Shown here in pieces: positions 55,960 to 64,000 of a DNA stretch of 64,000 nt. The notes below the pieces were generated by a model. That model saw only the letters and a program-made list of their open reading frames with translations. It had not been told where the DNA came from and did no database searches. Made by a program: the position numbers and the translations under genes. This DNA comes from Burkholderia lata (GTDB lineage Bacteria; Pseudomonadota; Gammaproteobacteria; Burkholderiales; Burkholderiaceae), in the NCBI RefSeq assembly GCF_000012945.1, contig NC_007511.1, positions 2,170,001 to 2,234,000 on the forward strand, read 5' to 3'. Position 1 is the first letter of the stretch, and every line of letters begins with the position of its first letter.

Positions 55960-56076
55960 GTCAGCGGAGACGCGCCGCCGCGCACGGGACTGCATCGTGC
56001 CGCGCAGCGCCGCTCCTGACACCGGACTGCCGTGCTTGGCCGGCAGGGCGGCAACCTTTTGTTGACGAGGTGAATC

Positions 56077-57900
56077 ATGTGCGGAATCGTCGGAGCAAGC
56101 GGCCTGAACAATCAGGTGCCGCAACTGGTCAATGCGTTGAGCCGGCTCGAGTATCGCGGCTATGATTCGTGCGGCATTGCCGTACAGGACGACGGCCGCC
56201 TGCGCAGCGAACGCACGTTGCGGCGCGTGACCGACCTGCAGGCCCGCGTGCTGACGCTGGGCCTCGAAGCGCAGACCTGCATCGCGCATACGCGCTGGGC
56301 GACCCACGGCGCACCGTCGGAAATGAACGCGCATCCGATCATGTCCGGCGACACGATCGCGGTCGTGCACAACGGCATCATCGAGAACCATGACGCGTTG
56401 CGCGTGGAGTTGCGGGAGCGCGGCTATACGTTTCGCGGCCAGACCGACACCGAGGTGATCGCGCACCTGATCCACAGCCTCTATCGCGACGACCTGTTCG
56501 ACGCGGTCATGCGCGCCGTCAAGCGGCTGCATGGCGCGTACGCGATCGCGGTGCTGAGCGCGCGCGAACCGCAGCGCCTCGTCGCCGCGCGCGCCGGCTC
56601 GCCGCTCGTGATCGGCATCGGCGCCGAACAGAACTACCTCGCGTCGGACTGCGCGGCGCTCGGCGACCTGACCGACCGCTTCGTCTACCTGGAAGACGGC
56701 GATGTGGCGCTGATCACGCCGGATCGCATCGCCGTGGTCGACTCGGTCGGCCACGAAGCCCAGCGCCCGCTGTGCCAGGTGAAGGCACGCGAAGGCGACG
56801 CCGCGCTCGGCCCGTACCAGCACTTCATGCAGAAGGAGATCTTCGAGCAGCCTAAGGCGATCGACAGCACGCTCGACGGCATCGACACGATCTCGCCGGC
56901 GCTGTTCGACGCGACCGACGGCACGCGCGCGCTGCTGTCGAAAGTGAGGAGCGTGCTGCTGCTCGGCTGCGGCACCAGCTACTACGCGGGGCTGACCGCG
57001 AAGTACTGGCTGGAGGCCATCGCGGGCGTGCCCGCCCAGGTCGAGATCGCCAGCGAATTCCGCTACCGCGATACGGTGGCCGACCCACGCACGCTCGTCG
57101 TCGGCATTTCGCAATCGGGCGAGACGGCCGACACGATCGGCGCAATCGAACGGGCGCGCGACATGGGCCAGGAACTGTCGATGGCGATCTGCAACGTGGC
57201 GACCAGCACGATCGCGCGCAACGCGCCGCTGCGGTTCCTGACGCGTGCCGGCATCGAACTCGGCGTCGCGTCGACCAAGGCGTTCACGACGCAGCTCGTC
57301 GCGCTGTTCGTGCTGACGCTGACACTCGCGCAGCTGCGCGGCCGGCTCGACGCGAAGCAGGTCGCGCTGCACCTGAAGCAGCTGCATGCGCTGCCCGAAC
57401 GCATCGGCCACGCGCTCGCGCTCGAAACGCAGATCATGGGCTGGGCCGCGAAATTCGCACGCACCGAGAACGCGCTGTTCCTCGGGCGCGGCATTCACTT
57501 CCCGATCGCGATGGAAGGCGCGCTGAAGCTCAAGGAGGTGTCGTACATCCACGCGGAAGGCTATGCGGCCGGCGAACTGAAGCACGGCCCGCTCGCGCTC
57601 GTCACGAGCGCGATGCCGGTCGTCACGATCGCGCCGGACGACCGCCTGTTCCAGAAGCTGAAATCCAACATGGCCGAGGTACGCGCGCGCGGCGGGCGGC
57701 TCTACGTGCTGGCCGGCGATCAGTTGGGGATCGACGCCGACCGCGACACGCACCTGATCCGCGTGCGCGAATCGGGTGACCTGCTGTCGCCGATCGTCAA
57801 TGTGATCCCGCTGCAGTTGCTCGCGTATCACGTCGGCTGCACGCGCGGTGCCGACGTCGACAAGCCGCGCAACCTCGCAAAATCGGTGACCGTCGAATGA
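56077..57900 (+). CDS. glmS: Glutamine-fructose-6-phosphate aminotransferase (isomerising), pga-linked copy
   Basis: 607 aa. MCGIVGASG places the glutaminase nucleophile at Cys2; [26 protein letters not shown] is the class II amidotransferase domain (to about residue 240), and two SIS domains follow ([29 protein letters not shown]) with [23 protein letters not shown] and the C-terminal [12 protein letters not shown]. It makes glucosamine-6-phosphate, the first step toward UDP-GlcNAc. Its position after pgaD suggests dedicated precursor supply; a housekeeping glmS is probably elsewhere. The stop overlaps the next gene by ATGA. Confidence 0.94.
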   Translation: MCGIVGASGLNNQVPQLVNALSRLEYRGYDSCGIAVQDDGRLRSERTLRRVTDLQARVLTLGLEAQTCIAHTRWATHGAPSEMNAHPIMSGDTIAVVHNGIIENHDALRVELRERGYTFRGQTDTEVIAHLIHSLYRDDLFDAVMRAVKRLHGAYAIAVLSAREPQRLVAARAGSPLVIGIGAEQNYLASDCAALGDLTDRFVYLEDGDVALITPDRIAVVDSVGHEAQRPLCQVKAREGDAALGPYQHFMQKEIFEQPKAIDSTLDGIDTISPALFDATDGTRALLSKVRSVLLLGCGTSYYAGLTAKYWLEAIAGVPAQVEIASEFRYRDTVADPRTLVVGISQSGETADTIGAIERARDMGQELSMAICNVATSTIARNAPLRFLTRAGIELGVASTKAFTTQLVALFVLTLTLAQLRGRLDAKQVALHLKQLHALPERIGHALALETQIMGWAAKFARTENALFLGRGIHFPIAMEGALKLKEVSYIHAEGYAAGELKHGPLALVTSAMPVVTIAPDDRLFQKLKSNMAEVRARGGRLYVLAGDQLGIDADRDTHLIRVRESGDLLSPIVNVIPLQLLAYHVGCTRGADVDKPRNLAKSVTVE

Positions 57901-59165
57901 TGCGACGAACGCGCCCGGCGCAGGCGGTCGCGCGGTGCGTCGCGGCCGCGCTGTGCGGCGCATGCGGCATCGTCACGGCGCCGCCGCCGGCCTTCGCCGC
58001 CACGCCGGCCGTGCATACGGTCACCGTGCAGGACGCCCCGTCGCCCCACCCGGGCGTCGACCCGCGCAGCTTCATGCACGGCATCGGCGTGGCCGACGCC
58101 GGCAACGGCAAGCGCTGGGTGTTCTTCAGCAGCTCGGGGATCGTGCCGCGCGGCGCGCTGCACAATGGCAACTGGCCGCATGACGTGTTCGTCGGCGAAT
58201 GGCTGCCCGGCAAGCCGCACCTGCTGCACGTCCATACGTTCATCAGCCGCCCCGAGGCGCAGGAACCCGTGTCGATCGCGCAGAACGCGCACGGCGACAT
58301 CTTCGTCACGTTCGAGGACGGCTGGAACGCGCCGCAGGAAGTCAGCCAGCGCTACGGCGTCTACCGCCGCGACCTGAAGCCGATCAAGCCCTACCCGAAC
58401 GACGTCGAATCGGGCGGCCACTCGGGGCATGTCGCCACGGCGGCCGACCGCTTCGTCGTGTTCTATTCCACCGACTGGATCGACGGCGGCGGCGTCGACA
58501 ACCTCGGCACCGGCAACGGCGTGTACGTGAAAACCTACGACGCGGCCGGGCGCGTGCTGAACCATGTCGCGGTCGTGCCGCACCGCCGCGAGTGGTGGCC
58601 CGTCGTCGCGGGCTCACCGCACACCGCGCTGCTCGTGTGGCAGAAGTACATCGAAGGCAGCACGGACGCGACGCTCGAATACGCGATGTTCGACCCGGTC
58701 ACCGCGAAGCTGGACAAGCTGGGGACGCTGAACGACGCGATCCAGTACTACGTGTACTCGTCGGCTTATGTGCCGGAAATCGACCGCTTCATCGTCGTCA
58801 CGACGACGGCGGACGATCGCGGCGTCGCGATGCTGATCGCGCCCGACGGCCGCCGCACGGCGACGCTCGACTGCCTGCCGGCGTCGGTGCGCGAATCGGG
58901 TATCGGGGTGTCCGGCACGCATGCGTACGTGCCGATCCGCGACGGGCGGCTGCTGACGCTGACGCTCGGGCCGGCGGACATTTCAGTGAGCGGCGTGCAG
59001 CGCTCGCCGATTCCGTGGGGTTCGACGGGGATCGCCGGGTTCCCGGCGCGCGGCACCACGATGCATTTCGTGTCGCTGACGCCAACGGGCACACGTGAAG
59101 CCGATTTCGAACCGGCCCAGGAAACGCCGATGCCGAAGAGCGAAGTGCCTTGTTCGAGTCATTGA
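57897..59165 (+). CDS. Exported beta-propeller-like protein of unknown function
   Basis: 422 aa, coupled to glmS by an ATGA overlap. A signal peptide ends near residue 35 (AFAATPA). The mature part consists of repeated four-strand blades with Trp/Asp-rich turns ([90 protein letters not shown]), which suggests a propeller. It may bind or act on the exopolysaccharide in the envelope. No catalytic residues could be assigned. Confidence 0.7.
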   Translation: MMRRTRPAQAVARCVAAALCGACGIVTAPPPAFAATPAVHTVTVQDAPSPHPGVDPRSFMHGIGVADAGNGKRWVFFSSSGIVPRGALHNGNWPHDVFVGEWLPGKPHLLHVHTFISRPEAQEPVSIAQNAHGDIFVTFEDGWNAPQEVSQRYGVYRRDLKPIKPYPNDVESGGHSGHVATAADRFVVFYSTDWIDGGGVDNLGTGNGVYVKTYDAAGRVLNHVAVVPHRREWWPVVAGSPHTALLVWQKYIEGSTDATLEYAMFDPVTAKLDKLGTLNDAIQYYVYSSAYVPEIDRFIVVTTTADDRGVAMLIAPDGRRTATLDCLPASVRESGIGVSGTHAYVPIRDGRLLTLTLGPADISVSGVQRSPIPWGSTGIAGFPARGTTMHFVSLTPTGTREADFEPAQETPMPKSEVPCSSH

Positions 59166-59250
59166 CGGCGGCTGGGTAACGGGCGGGATCGCCGTAGACG
59201 CGGTGGGCCGGCATGCTCTCCCGCCGGCCTGCTCGTTGCCTCGTCGCGTC

Positions 59251-59457
59251 GCCTCCTTCGCCTCCTTCGCCTCCTTCGCCTCTTCCGCCTCTTCCGCCTC
59301 TTCCGCCTCTTCCGCCTCTTCCGCCTCTTCCGCCTCTTCCGCCTCTTTCGCCTCTTTCGCCTCTTTCGCCTCTTTCGCCTCTTTCGCCTCTTTCGCCTCT
59401 TTCGCCTCTTTCGCCTCTTTCGCCTCTTCCGCTCCTTCCGCTCCTTCCGCTCCTTCG
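59251..59457. repeat. 9-bp tandem repeat (23 copies, three blocks of variants)
   Basis: The plus strand reads GCCTCCTTC x3 (59251-59277), GCCTCTTCC x7 (59278-59340), GCCTCTTTC x9 (59341-59421), GCCTCTTCC x1 and GCTCCTTCC-type x3 (59422-59457). The period divides by three and the unit contains no stop codon, so ORFs pass through in several frames. It lies between an exported-protein gene and a cytochrome gene, with no gene claimed here. Block structure suggests copy-number changes by slippage. Confidence 0.93.
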
Positions 59458-59667
59458 CGCTCAAACCCAGCCGCGCAATACCTCATCCTCCGCGCAGCCC
59501 GGCCGCCAGGCGCGCTGCCGGCGGCTTGCCCGATCATGACCGGCCGCGCCCTTCCCGCGCCGCAGTCGCCAGCGCCGCGCGTACCGGATAGACTGTCGCC
59601 CGATTCCTTCGATCGGCCGCGACCTGCTCCTCCTGTCGCCGCCGGAACGCCCTTTCCCGGAGAACGA

Positions 59668-60501
59668 ATGCTGAAGCGCCGGTGGTTTTCGCTTTTGCTG
59701 CTGACGGTTTGCCTGATCGGTCAACGCGCGTCGGCCCAGTCCGCGCTCGAACTCGAGACGGACGGCACGGCCCGCGCCCTCACCCGGCAGACGCTGCTCG
59801 CGCGCCCCGATGCCACCGACATCCACGTGCCGCGCGACATCGCGTACGGCCGGCCGATGACGTTCCGCGCGGTGCCGTTTGCCGACCTGCTCGGCGACAA
59901 GCTGCCGGCCGACGGCGTGCTCGAAACCCGTGCCGCCGACGGCTTCGCCGCGCAACTGCCGCTGGAGCTCGTGCGCAGCCACACGCCGGCCGGTGCCGTT
60001 CCGTGGCTCGCGATCGAGGATCCCGCGCATCCGTGGCCGAAGCTGCCCGGCAAGAAAGTCAGCGCCGGGCCGTTCTACCTGGTCTGGCTCGGCCCGGACG
60101 CGTCGTCGGTGCGCGGCGAGCAGTGGCCGTACCAGATCGTGCGCGTCACGATCGAGTCGTCGCCGATCGCGCGCTGGCCGTCGCTCGCCGTCGATGCCGC
60201 GTTGCCTGCGAACGATCCGGCTCGCGCGGGCCAGCACCTGTTCGTCACGCAATGCCTCGCGTGCCACCGCGTCGACGGCGCGGGCAGCAGCCATGCCGGC
60301 CCCGACCTGAACACGCCGATGAATCCGGTCGACTACTTCCAGCCCGCCGCGCTGCGCCGCTATATCCGCAACCCGGCATCGGTGCGCGACTGGCCGGGCC
60401 GCAGCATGCCGGCGTTTCCGCCCGATCAGCTGAGCGACCGAGAACTCGACCAGATCGTCGCGTATCTCGCTTATATGGCGCGGCGCAAGGCCGGCAAGTA
60501 A
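59668..60501 (+). CDS. Exported cytochrome c-type protein with N-terminal molybdopterin-oxidoreductase-like segment
   Basis: 277 aa with a GGAGA site; the start MLKRRWFSLLL and a signal peptide ending ASAQ. Residues about 30-170 (LELETDGTARALTRQTLLARPDATDIHVPRDIAYGRPMTFRAVPFADLLG ... WPYQIVRVTI) resemble part of a sulfite-oxidase/molybdopterin-fold domain. The C-terminal 80 residues are a class I cytochrome c with CLACH heme attachment and Met ligand near MPAFP. It probably passes electrons in the periplasm. The minisatellite lies just upstream, so its promoter may lie within or near the array. Confidence 0.8.
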   Translation: MLKRRWFSLLLLTVCLIGQRASAQSALELETDGTARALTRQTLLARPDATDIHVPRDIAYGRPMTFRAVPFADLLGDKLPADGVLETRAADGFAAQLPLELVRSHTPAGAVPWLAIEDPAHPWPKLPGKKVSAGPFYLVWLGPDASSVRGEQWPYQIVRVTIESSPIARWPSLAVDAALPANDPARAGQHLFVTQCLACHRVDGAGSSHAGPDLNTPMNPVDYFQPAALRRYIRNPASVRDWPGRSMPAFPPDQLSDRELDQIVAYLAYMARRKAGK

Positions 60502-60535
60502 CGCGCGGTTGAATCGAAGCACTCAAGGAATGTTG

Positions 60536-61015
60536 ATGACGTCAGGCGACACGCTGTTCACCATCGAATCGATCGACGCCGCGCAGACGCACCCGCTCCG
60601 GGCGATGATCCTGCTGAATGGCGATCTGGACGCGAGCGCGCTGGCCGGCGACCAAGCGCCGACGACCCTGCATGTCGGCGTACGCGACGCGTCGGGCATC
60701 GTTGCCGTTGCCTCGCTCTGCGAGGAGTTGCGCGAAGACGATCGTGCGCAACCGGCGTGGCGGCTGCGCGGGATGGCCGTCCACCCTGCCGTGCGCGGCA
60801 TGGGCTTCGGGCGCGTGCTGGTGCAGGTCTGCGTGCGGCACGCGGAAGCGCGCGGGGCCGCGCTCGTGTGGTGCACGGCACGCGAGACCGCGTACCGGTT
60901 CTATGAAAAGCTCGGCTTCGCAGCCGATGACGCGACGATCACGATGCCGGGGCGCACCGACATGGCGTTCCATGTGATGCGGCGGTATATCGATCGGCAA
61001 TCGCCGGCGGGCTGA
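60536..61015 (+). CDS. GNAT-family N-acetyltransferase
   Basis: 159 aa. The acetyl-CoA loop is RLRGMAVHPAVRGMGFGRVLVQVCVRHA, followed by VWCTARETAYRFYEKLGFAAD, the typical GNAT core. The start is the ATG at 60536, since AAGGA at 60525-60529 is well spaced for it and too close to the ATG at 60530. The substrate is not predictable. Confidence 0.85.
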   Translation: MTSGDTLFTIESIDAAQTHPLRAMILLNGDLDASALAGDQAPTTLHVGVRDASGIVAVASLCEELREDDRAQPAWRLRGMAVHPAVRGMGFGRVLVQVCVRHAEARGAALVWCTARETAYRFYEKLGFAADDATITMPGRTDMAFHVMRRYIDRQSPAG

Positions 61016-61107
61016 CGCGAACCGCGCGTTCGCGTCGTCAGGCGGAAAGCGACGCGGCCCGGCCCGGCGAACACCCTTCCGCCGGACCACCGCCGTCACA
61101 TTCAGAC

Positions 61108-62373
61108 TCAGCTTTCCTGCGCGCTCTGCAGCACCGCGCGCAACAGCACGTCGGCGCCCGCCGCCGCCCATTCGGGCGTAATCGCTTCGGCCTCGTTGTG
61201 GCTCAACCCGTCGACGCACGGCACGAAGATCATCCCCGTCGGCGCGACGCGCGCCACATAGCATGCGTCATGACCTGCGCCGGACACGATATCCATGTGC
61301 GACAGCCCGAGCGCCTGGGCCGCATCACGCACCGTGTCGATGCAGCGCGGCGCGAACGGGATCGGCGCATACGTGAAGATCTGCTCGATCTGCGCACCGA
61401 GGCCTGATTCGTCGGCCACGCGCGCGAGTTCCGCGCGCAGCGCCGCGTCGAGTTCGTCGAGCACCGCGTCGTCGGGATGACGGAATTCGACCGTGAAGAA
61501 GCACCCGCCCGGCACGGTATTACGCGAGTTCGGCCGTGCCTCGATCATCCCGACCGTTGCCCGCGCGTAGGGCGCGTAACGGCGGCCGAGCACTTCGACG
61601 AACGAGATCATCCGCGCGGCACCGACCAGCGCATCGCGACGGAATTCCATCGGCGTGGTGCCCGCGTGCGCGTCGACACCGGTGAGCGTCACCTCGTACC
61701 AGCGCTGCCCCTGCCCGGCCGTCACGACGCCGATCGTCTTGCCGGCCCGCTCGAGAATCGCGCCCTGTTCGATATGCAGCTCGTACGCCGCATGCACCGG
61801 ATAGCCGCCGACGGGCTCGGCACCCGCATAGCCGATCCGCGCCAGCTCCTCGCCGATCGTCCTGCCCGTGCCGTCGGTGCGCGACAGCCCGTATTCGAGC
61901 GTATAGACGCCCGAGAACACGCCGGCCGACACCATCGCCGGCGCGAAGCGCGAGCCTTCCTCGTTGGTCCAGATCACGACGTCGATCGGGCGCTCGGTCT
62001 CGATGCCCGCGTCGTTCAGCGCGCGCACGACCTCGAGCCCGCCGAGCACGCCGTAGATGCCGTCGTAGCGGCCGCCCGTCGGCTGCGAATCGGCGTGCGA
62101 GCCGGTCATGACCGGCGCGGCGTCGGGATTGCGCCCCGCGCGGCGCGCGAACACGTTGCCCATCTGGTCCACGCGCACCGTGCAGCCGGCGTCTTGCGCC
62201 CATTGCACGAACAGGTCGCGCGATTCGCGATCGAGATCGGTCAGCGCAAGGCGGCAGACGCCGCCCTTCGGCGTCGCACCGATCTGCGCCATCCGGTCGA
62301 GCGACGCCCACAGGCGATCGCCGTCGACGCGCGGCGCGCTCACGCGCTCAACCACTACGTTGTCGTCACGCAT
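61108..62373 (-). CDS. M20-family Zn-dependent amidohydrolase (N-carbamoyl-L-amino-acid / allantoate-type)
   Basis: 421 aa. Di-metal ligands are seen in MTGSHADSQPTGGRYDG, WTNEEGSRF and HIEQG, with SGAGHDACYVARVAPTGMIFVP near the end. Members hydrolyse N-carbamoyl-amino acids, beta-ureidopropionate or allantoate. The gene begins inside the stop region of an L-2-amino-thiazoline-4-carboxylate hydrolase-like gene (8-bp overlap). In known Pseudomonas pathways, that enzyme's product N-carbamoyl-L-cysteine is cut by such an amidohydrolase. That would make this an N-carbamoyl-L-cysteine hydrolase by analogy, which is inference. Confidence 0.82.
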   Translation of the reverse strand: MRDDNVVVERVSAPRVDGDRLWASLDRMAQIGATPKGGVCRLALTDLDRESRDLFVQWAQDAGCTVRVDQMGNVFARRAGRNPDAAPVMTGSHADSQPTGGRYDGIYGVLGGLEVVRALNDAGIETERPIDVVIWTNEEGSRFAPAMVSAGVFSGVYTLEYGLSRTDGTGRTIGEELARIGYAGAEPVGGYPVHAAYELHIEQGAILERAGKTIGVVTAGQGQRWYEVTLTGVDAHAGTTPMEFRRDALVGAARMISFVEVLGRRYAPYARATVGMIEARPNSRNTVPGGCFFTVEFRHPDDAVLDELDAALRAELARVADESGLGAQIEQIFTYAPIPFAPRCIDTVRDAAQALGLSHMDIVSGAGHDACYVARVAPTGMIFVPCVDGLSHNEAEAITPEWAAAGADVLLRAVLQSAQES

Positions 62374-62890
62374 CGCCGTTCTCCGGCGCGGCTTGCCGCG
62401 CGTAGCGGAAATCGCAGCGCTTGCCGCCCTGCATGATCGTGCTCGTCCGCGTGAGCGCGATGTCCGGCGCATAGCCCTGGATGAAATAGCTGTCGCGCGC
62501 GCAGCTCAGCAGGTGCCCGATCTCGCCGAGCCCCATCGCGTGATACATCTCCGCGTAGCTGCAGCGATGCACGTCGTAGTCGTAGTGCGCGTCGTCCGCG
62601 CGCTGCACCTCGACATCGAGCGCATCGTCCTTCTCCCACAGCACCTGCAGCGCGATGAACGATTTCACGCTCGTGCCGCCAGGCTCCTGCGCCGCGAACG
62701 TGCGGCCGGCGTCGACCGCCGCGCCGCGCACGGCTTCCGCGATCACGGCCTGCGCGCGCTCGGCGCCGAACTCGCGCTTCATGATCTCGTAGATCGGCTT
62801 GATGATTTCCGCTTCGATGCGGCGCCGCGCGAGGATCCCGAGGCGCGTGTCCTCGGGGGCGGCGGCGGATGTCTGGGTGGCTTCGGTCAT
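62366..62890 (-). CDS. L-2-amino-thiazoline-4-carboxylic acid hydrolase-like protein
   Basis: 174 aa, no signal peptide. The stretches LARRRIEAEIIKPIYEIMKREFG, EVQRADDAHYDYDVHRCSYAEMYHAMGLGEIGHLLSCARDSYFIQGYAPDIALTRTSTIMQGGKRCDFRY fit the ATC-hydrolase family, with the conserved CDFRY end. The typed activity of the family opens the thiazoline ring of ATC to N-carbamoyl-L-cysteine; many members are uncharacterised. It precedes and overlaps the amidohydrolase gene and follows an ABC substrate-binding gene, 44 nt apart. Confidence 0.75.
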   Translation of the reverse strand: MTEATQTSAAAPEDTRLGILARRRIEAEIIKPIYEIMKREFGAERAQAVIAEAVRGAAVDAGRTFAAQEPGGTSVKSFIALQVLWEKDDALDVEVQRADDAHYDYDVHRCSYAEMYHAMGLGEIGHLLSCARDSYFIQGYAPDIALTRTSTIMQGGKRCDFRYARQAAPENGDA

Positions 62891-62934
62891 GGGGATCGTC
62901 TTGGTCGTTTTATCGCTGTGTCGCGCTATGTCGT

Positions 62935-64000
62935 TTACTTGGTCGCGGTGCGCGAGCCGCCGAGCACGTCGACGACGGTCCACTTGCCGCCGCGCACCTG
63001 GTAGATCGTGAAGGCCGGATCCTTCAGGTTGCCTTCGGCGTCGAACGCGATCCGCCCTGTCACGCCGGGCCGGTCAATCGCACGCACCGCCGCGACCAGC
63101 TTCGCCGGCTGCGTCGTGCCGGCCTTCTGCGCGGCTGCGATCAGCGTGGCCGCCGCGTCGTACGCGAACGGCGCATGCAGCTCGATCGGGGCGCGGAAGC
63201 GCGCCTGGTATTGCGTGTCGAACGCCTTGCCACCCGGCATCCGGTCGAGCGGCAGGCCCGGTTCGAGCGCCGTCACGCCGTCGCCGTCCTTGCCGGCAAG
63301 CGACAGGAAGGTCTGGCTCACGAAGCCGCCCGCGCCGAGCAGCGGCGCGTTCACGCCGAGCTGACGCATCCGGCGCGAGATCGGCGCGGCCTGCGCATCG
63401 AGGCCGCCGAAGAACACGAGATCCGCGCGCTTGCCCTTGATCGCGGTCAGCACGCCGCTGAAGTCGGTCGTCTTGTCGTTCACGTACTGGCGATCGACGA
63501 TCGCGCCGCCGTTCGCCTGCACGCCCTTGATGAACTGGTCAGCGAGCCCCGAGCCGAACGACGTGCGATCGTCGATCACCGCGATGCGCTTCGCCTTCAG
63601 CGTCTTCACCGCATACGCGCCGGTGAAATTGCCGCCCGCATCGTCGTGACCCATGATGCGGAAGGCCGTCGCATAACCCTGCTGCGTGTATTGATGGCCG
63701 GTGGACGCCGGCGCGATCTGCGGGATGCCCGCATCGCGATAGACGCGCGACGCCGGCACGCTGCAGCCTGTGTTCCAGTGGCCGACGACGCCGATCACAT
63801 GCTTGTCGACGAGCTGCTGCGCAACCGCGACGGCCGTGCGCGGATCAGACTGGTCGTCAGCCGCGACGAGCTTGTAGACGACCGGCTTGCCGCCGATGGT
63901 CGGATGCTTCGCGTTCGCATCGTCGATCGCGAGTTGCGCGCCGTTCTGCAGGTCCTTGCCGATCCGCGCGGACGGGCCGGTGAGCGGCGCGGCGAGACCG
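62935..64000 (-). CDS. Branched-chain-amino-acid-type ABC transporter substrate-binding protein (5' end outside window)
   Basis: The frame is open to base 64000, so the start is not seen. The visible part reads GLAAPLTGPSARIGKDLQNGAQLAIDDANAK through GVVGHWNTGCSVPASRVYRDAGIPQIAPAST, typical of LivJ/LivK-like periplasmic binding proteins, and ends at TATK. It would deliver a ligand to an ABC permease probably encoded upstream. It is 44 nt before the ATC-hydrolase-like gene on the same strand, so the operon may import the compound that the two hydrolases process. Confidence 0.85.
   Translation of the reverse strand, partial: GLAAPLTGPSARIGKDLQNGAQLAIDDANAKHPTIGGKPVVYKLVAADDQSDPRTAVAVAQQLVDKHVIGVVGHWNTGCSVPASRVYRDAGIPQIAPASTGHQYTQQGYATAFRIMGHDDAGGNFTGAYAVKTLKAKRIAVIDDRTSFGSGLADQFIKGVQANGGAIVDRQYVNDKTTDFSGVLTAIKGKRADLVFFGGLDAQAAPISRRMRQLGVNAPLLGAGGFVSQTFLSLAGKDGDGVTALEPGLPLDRMPGGKAFDTQYQARFRAPIELHAPFAYDAAATLIAAAQKAGTTQPAKLVAAVRAIDRPGVTGRIAFDAEGNLKDPAFTIYQVRGGKWTVVDVLGGSRTATK

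Noticed and set aside
59251..59457. The short repeat array as a CRISPR
   Set aside because: The units are 9 bp, contiguous and without spacers; no cas gene is present in the window.

Overview
This 64 kb window is GC-rich (estimated by eye at 65-68%) and densely coded. Its gene families point to a betaproteobacterium of the genus Burkholderia, probably the B. cepacia complex. The supporting signs are Arg/Ala-rich codon use, an E. coli-type IlvD, a PNAG (pga) operon with its own glmS, a second RpoD-like sigma factor, and many LysR/MarR/AraC/MerR-linked accessory modules. The mix of catabolic and accessory genes fits a secondary replicon, but the sequence alone does not prove that. No rRNA, tRNA, CRISPR array, insertion sequence or prophage was seen.

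Layout. 1-3.7 kb: the end of an amino-acid permease, an alpha-ketoglutarate-semialdehyde dehydrogenase and a pyrroline/piperideine-2-carboxylate reductase, which fits a hydroxyproline-type catabolic locus. 3.9-5.8 kb: ilvD. 5.9-7.2 kb: two small envelope proteins. 7.5-16 kb: an RpoD-like sigma factor, a PolX-like helix-hairpin-helix protein, a MerR/DUF2938 divergent pair with a SoxR-box-like operator, a MarR/DHA2 efflux divergent pair, and a succinyl-CoA:acetate CoA-transferase-like gene.

16.6-23.9 kb: a compact seven-gene phosphonate operon. PepM (fused to a nucleotidyltransferase), phosphonopyruvate decarboxylase and a 2-aminoethylphosphonate (AEP) transaminase form AEP. A separate cytidylyltransferase-like enzyme, a CDP-alcohol phosphatidyltransferase, an Fe(II)/2OG-type oxygenase and a flippase-like membrane protein suggest that AEP is activated, transferred to a lipid or glycan, tailored and moved across the membrane. 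24-26.5 kb: an AraC regulator divergent from a stand-alone FabF-type ketosynthase, with less Burkholderia-like codon use. 27.6-28.7 kb: an OafA-type acyltransferase.

29-33.2 kb: a seven-gene cassette of unknown function with two DUF2589 proteins, a related helical protein, a zinc-ribbon protein, a small membrane protein and two overlapping HTH-only LuxR-type ORFs. 33.4-34.4 kb: proline iminopeptidase. 34.9-45.7 kb: a six-gene minus-strand operon holding two sets of circularly permuted ATP-grasp, alpha-E and transglutaminase-like proteins. This is a predicted peptide-ligation and peptidase system, and one of its transglutaminases has Ser where the catalytic Cys should be.

46.3-47.3 kb: a LysR regulator. 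48-59.2 kb: two small secreted or anchored proteins, pgaABCD, glmS and an exported protein, which together form a PNAG exopolysaccharide module with local precursor supply. 59.25-59.46 kb: a 23-copy 9-bp minisatellite. 59.7-61 kb: a cytochrome c and a GNAT acetyltransferase. 61.1-64 kb: an operon with an M20-type amidohydrolase, an L-2-amino-thiazoline-4-carboxylate-hydrolase-like protein and a branched-chain-type ABC substrate-binding protein that runs off the window.
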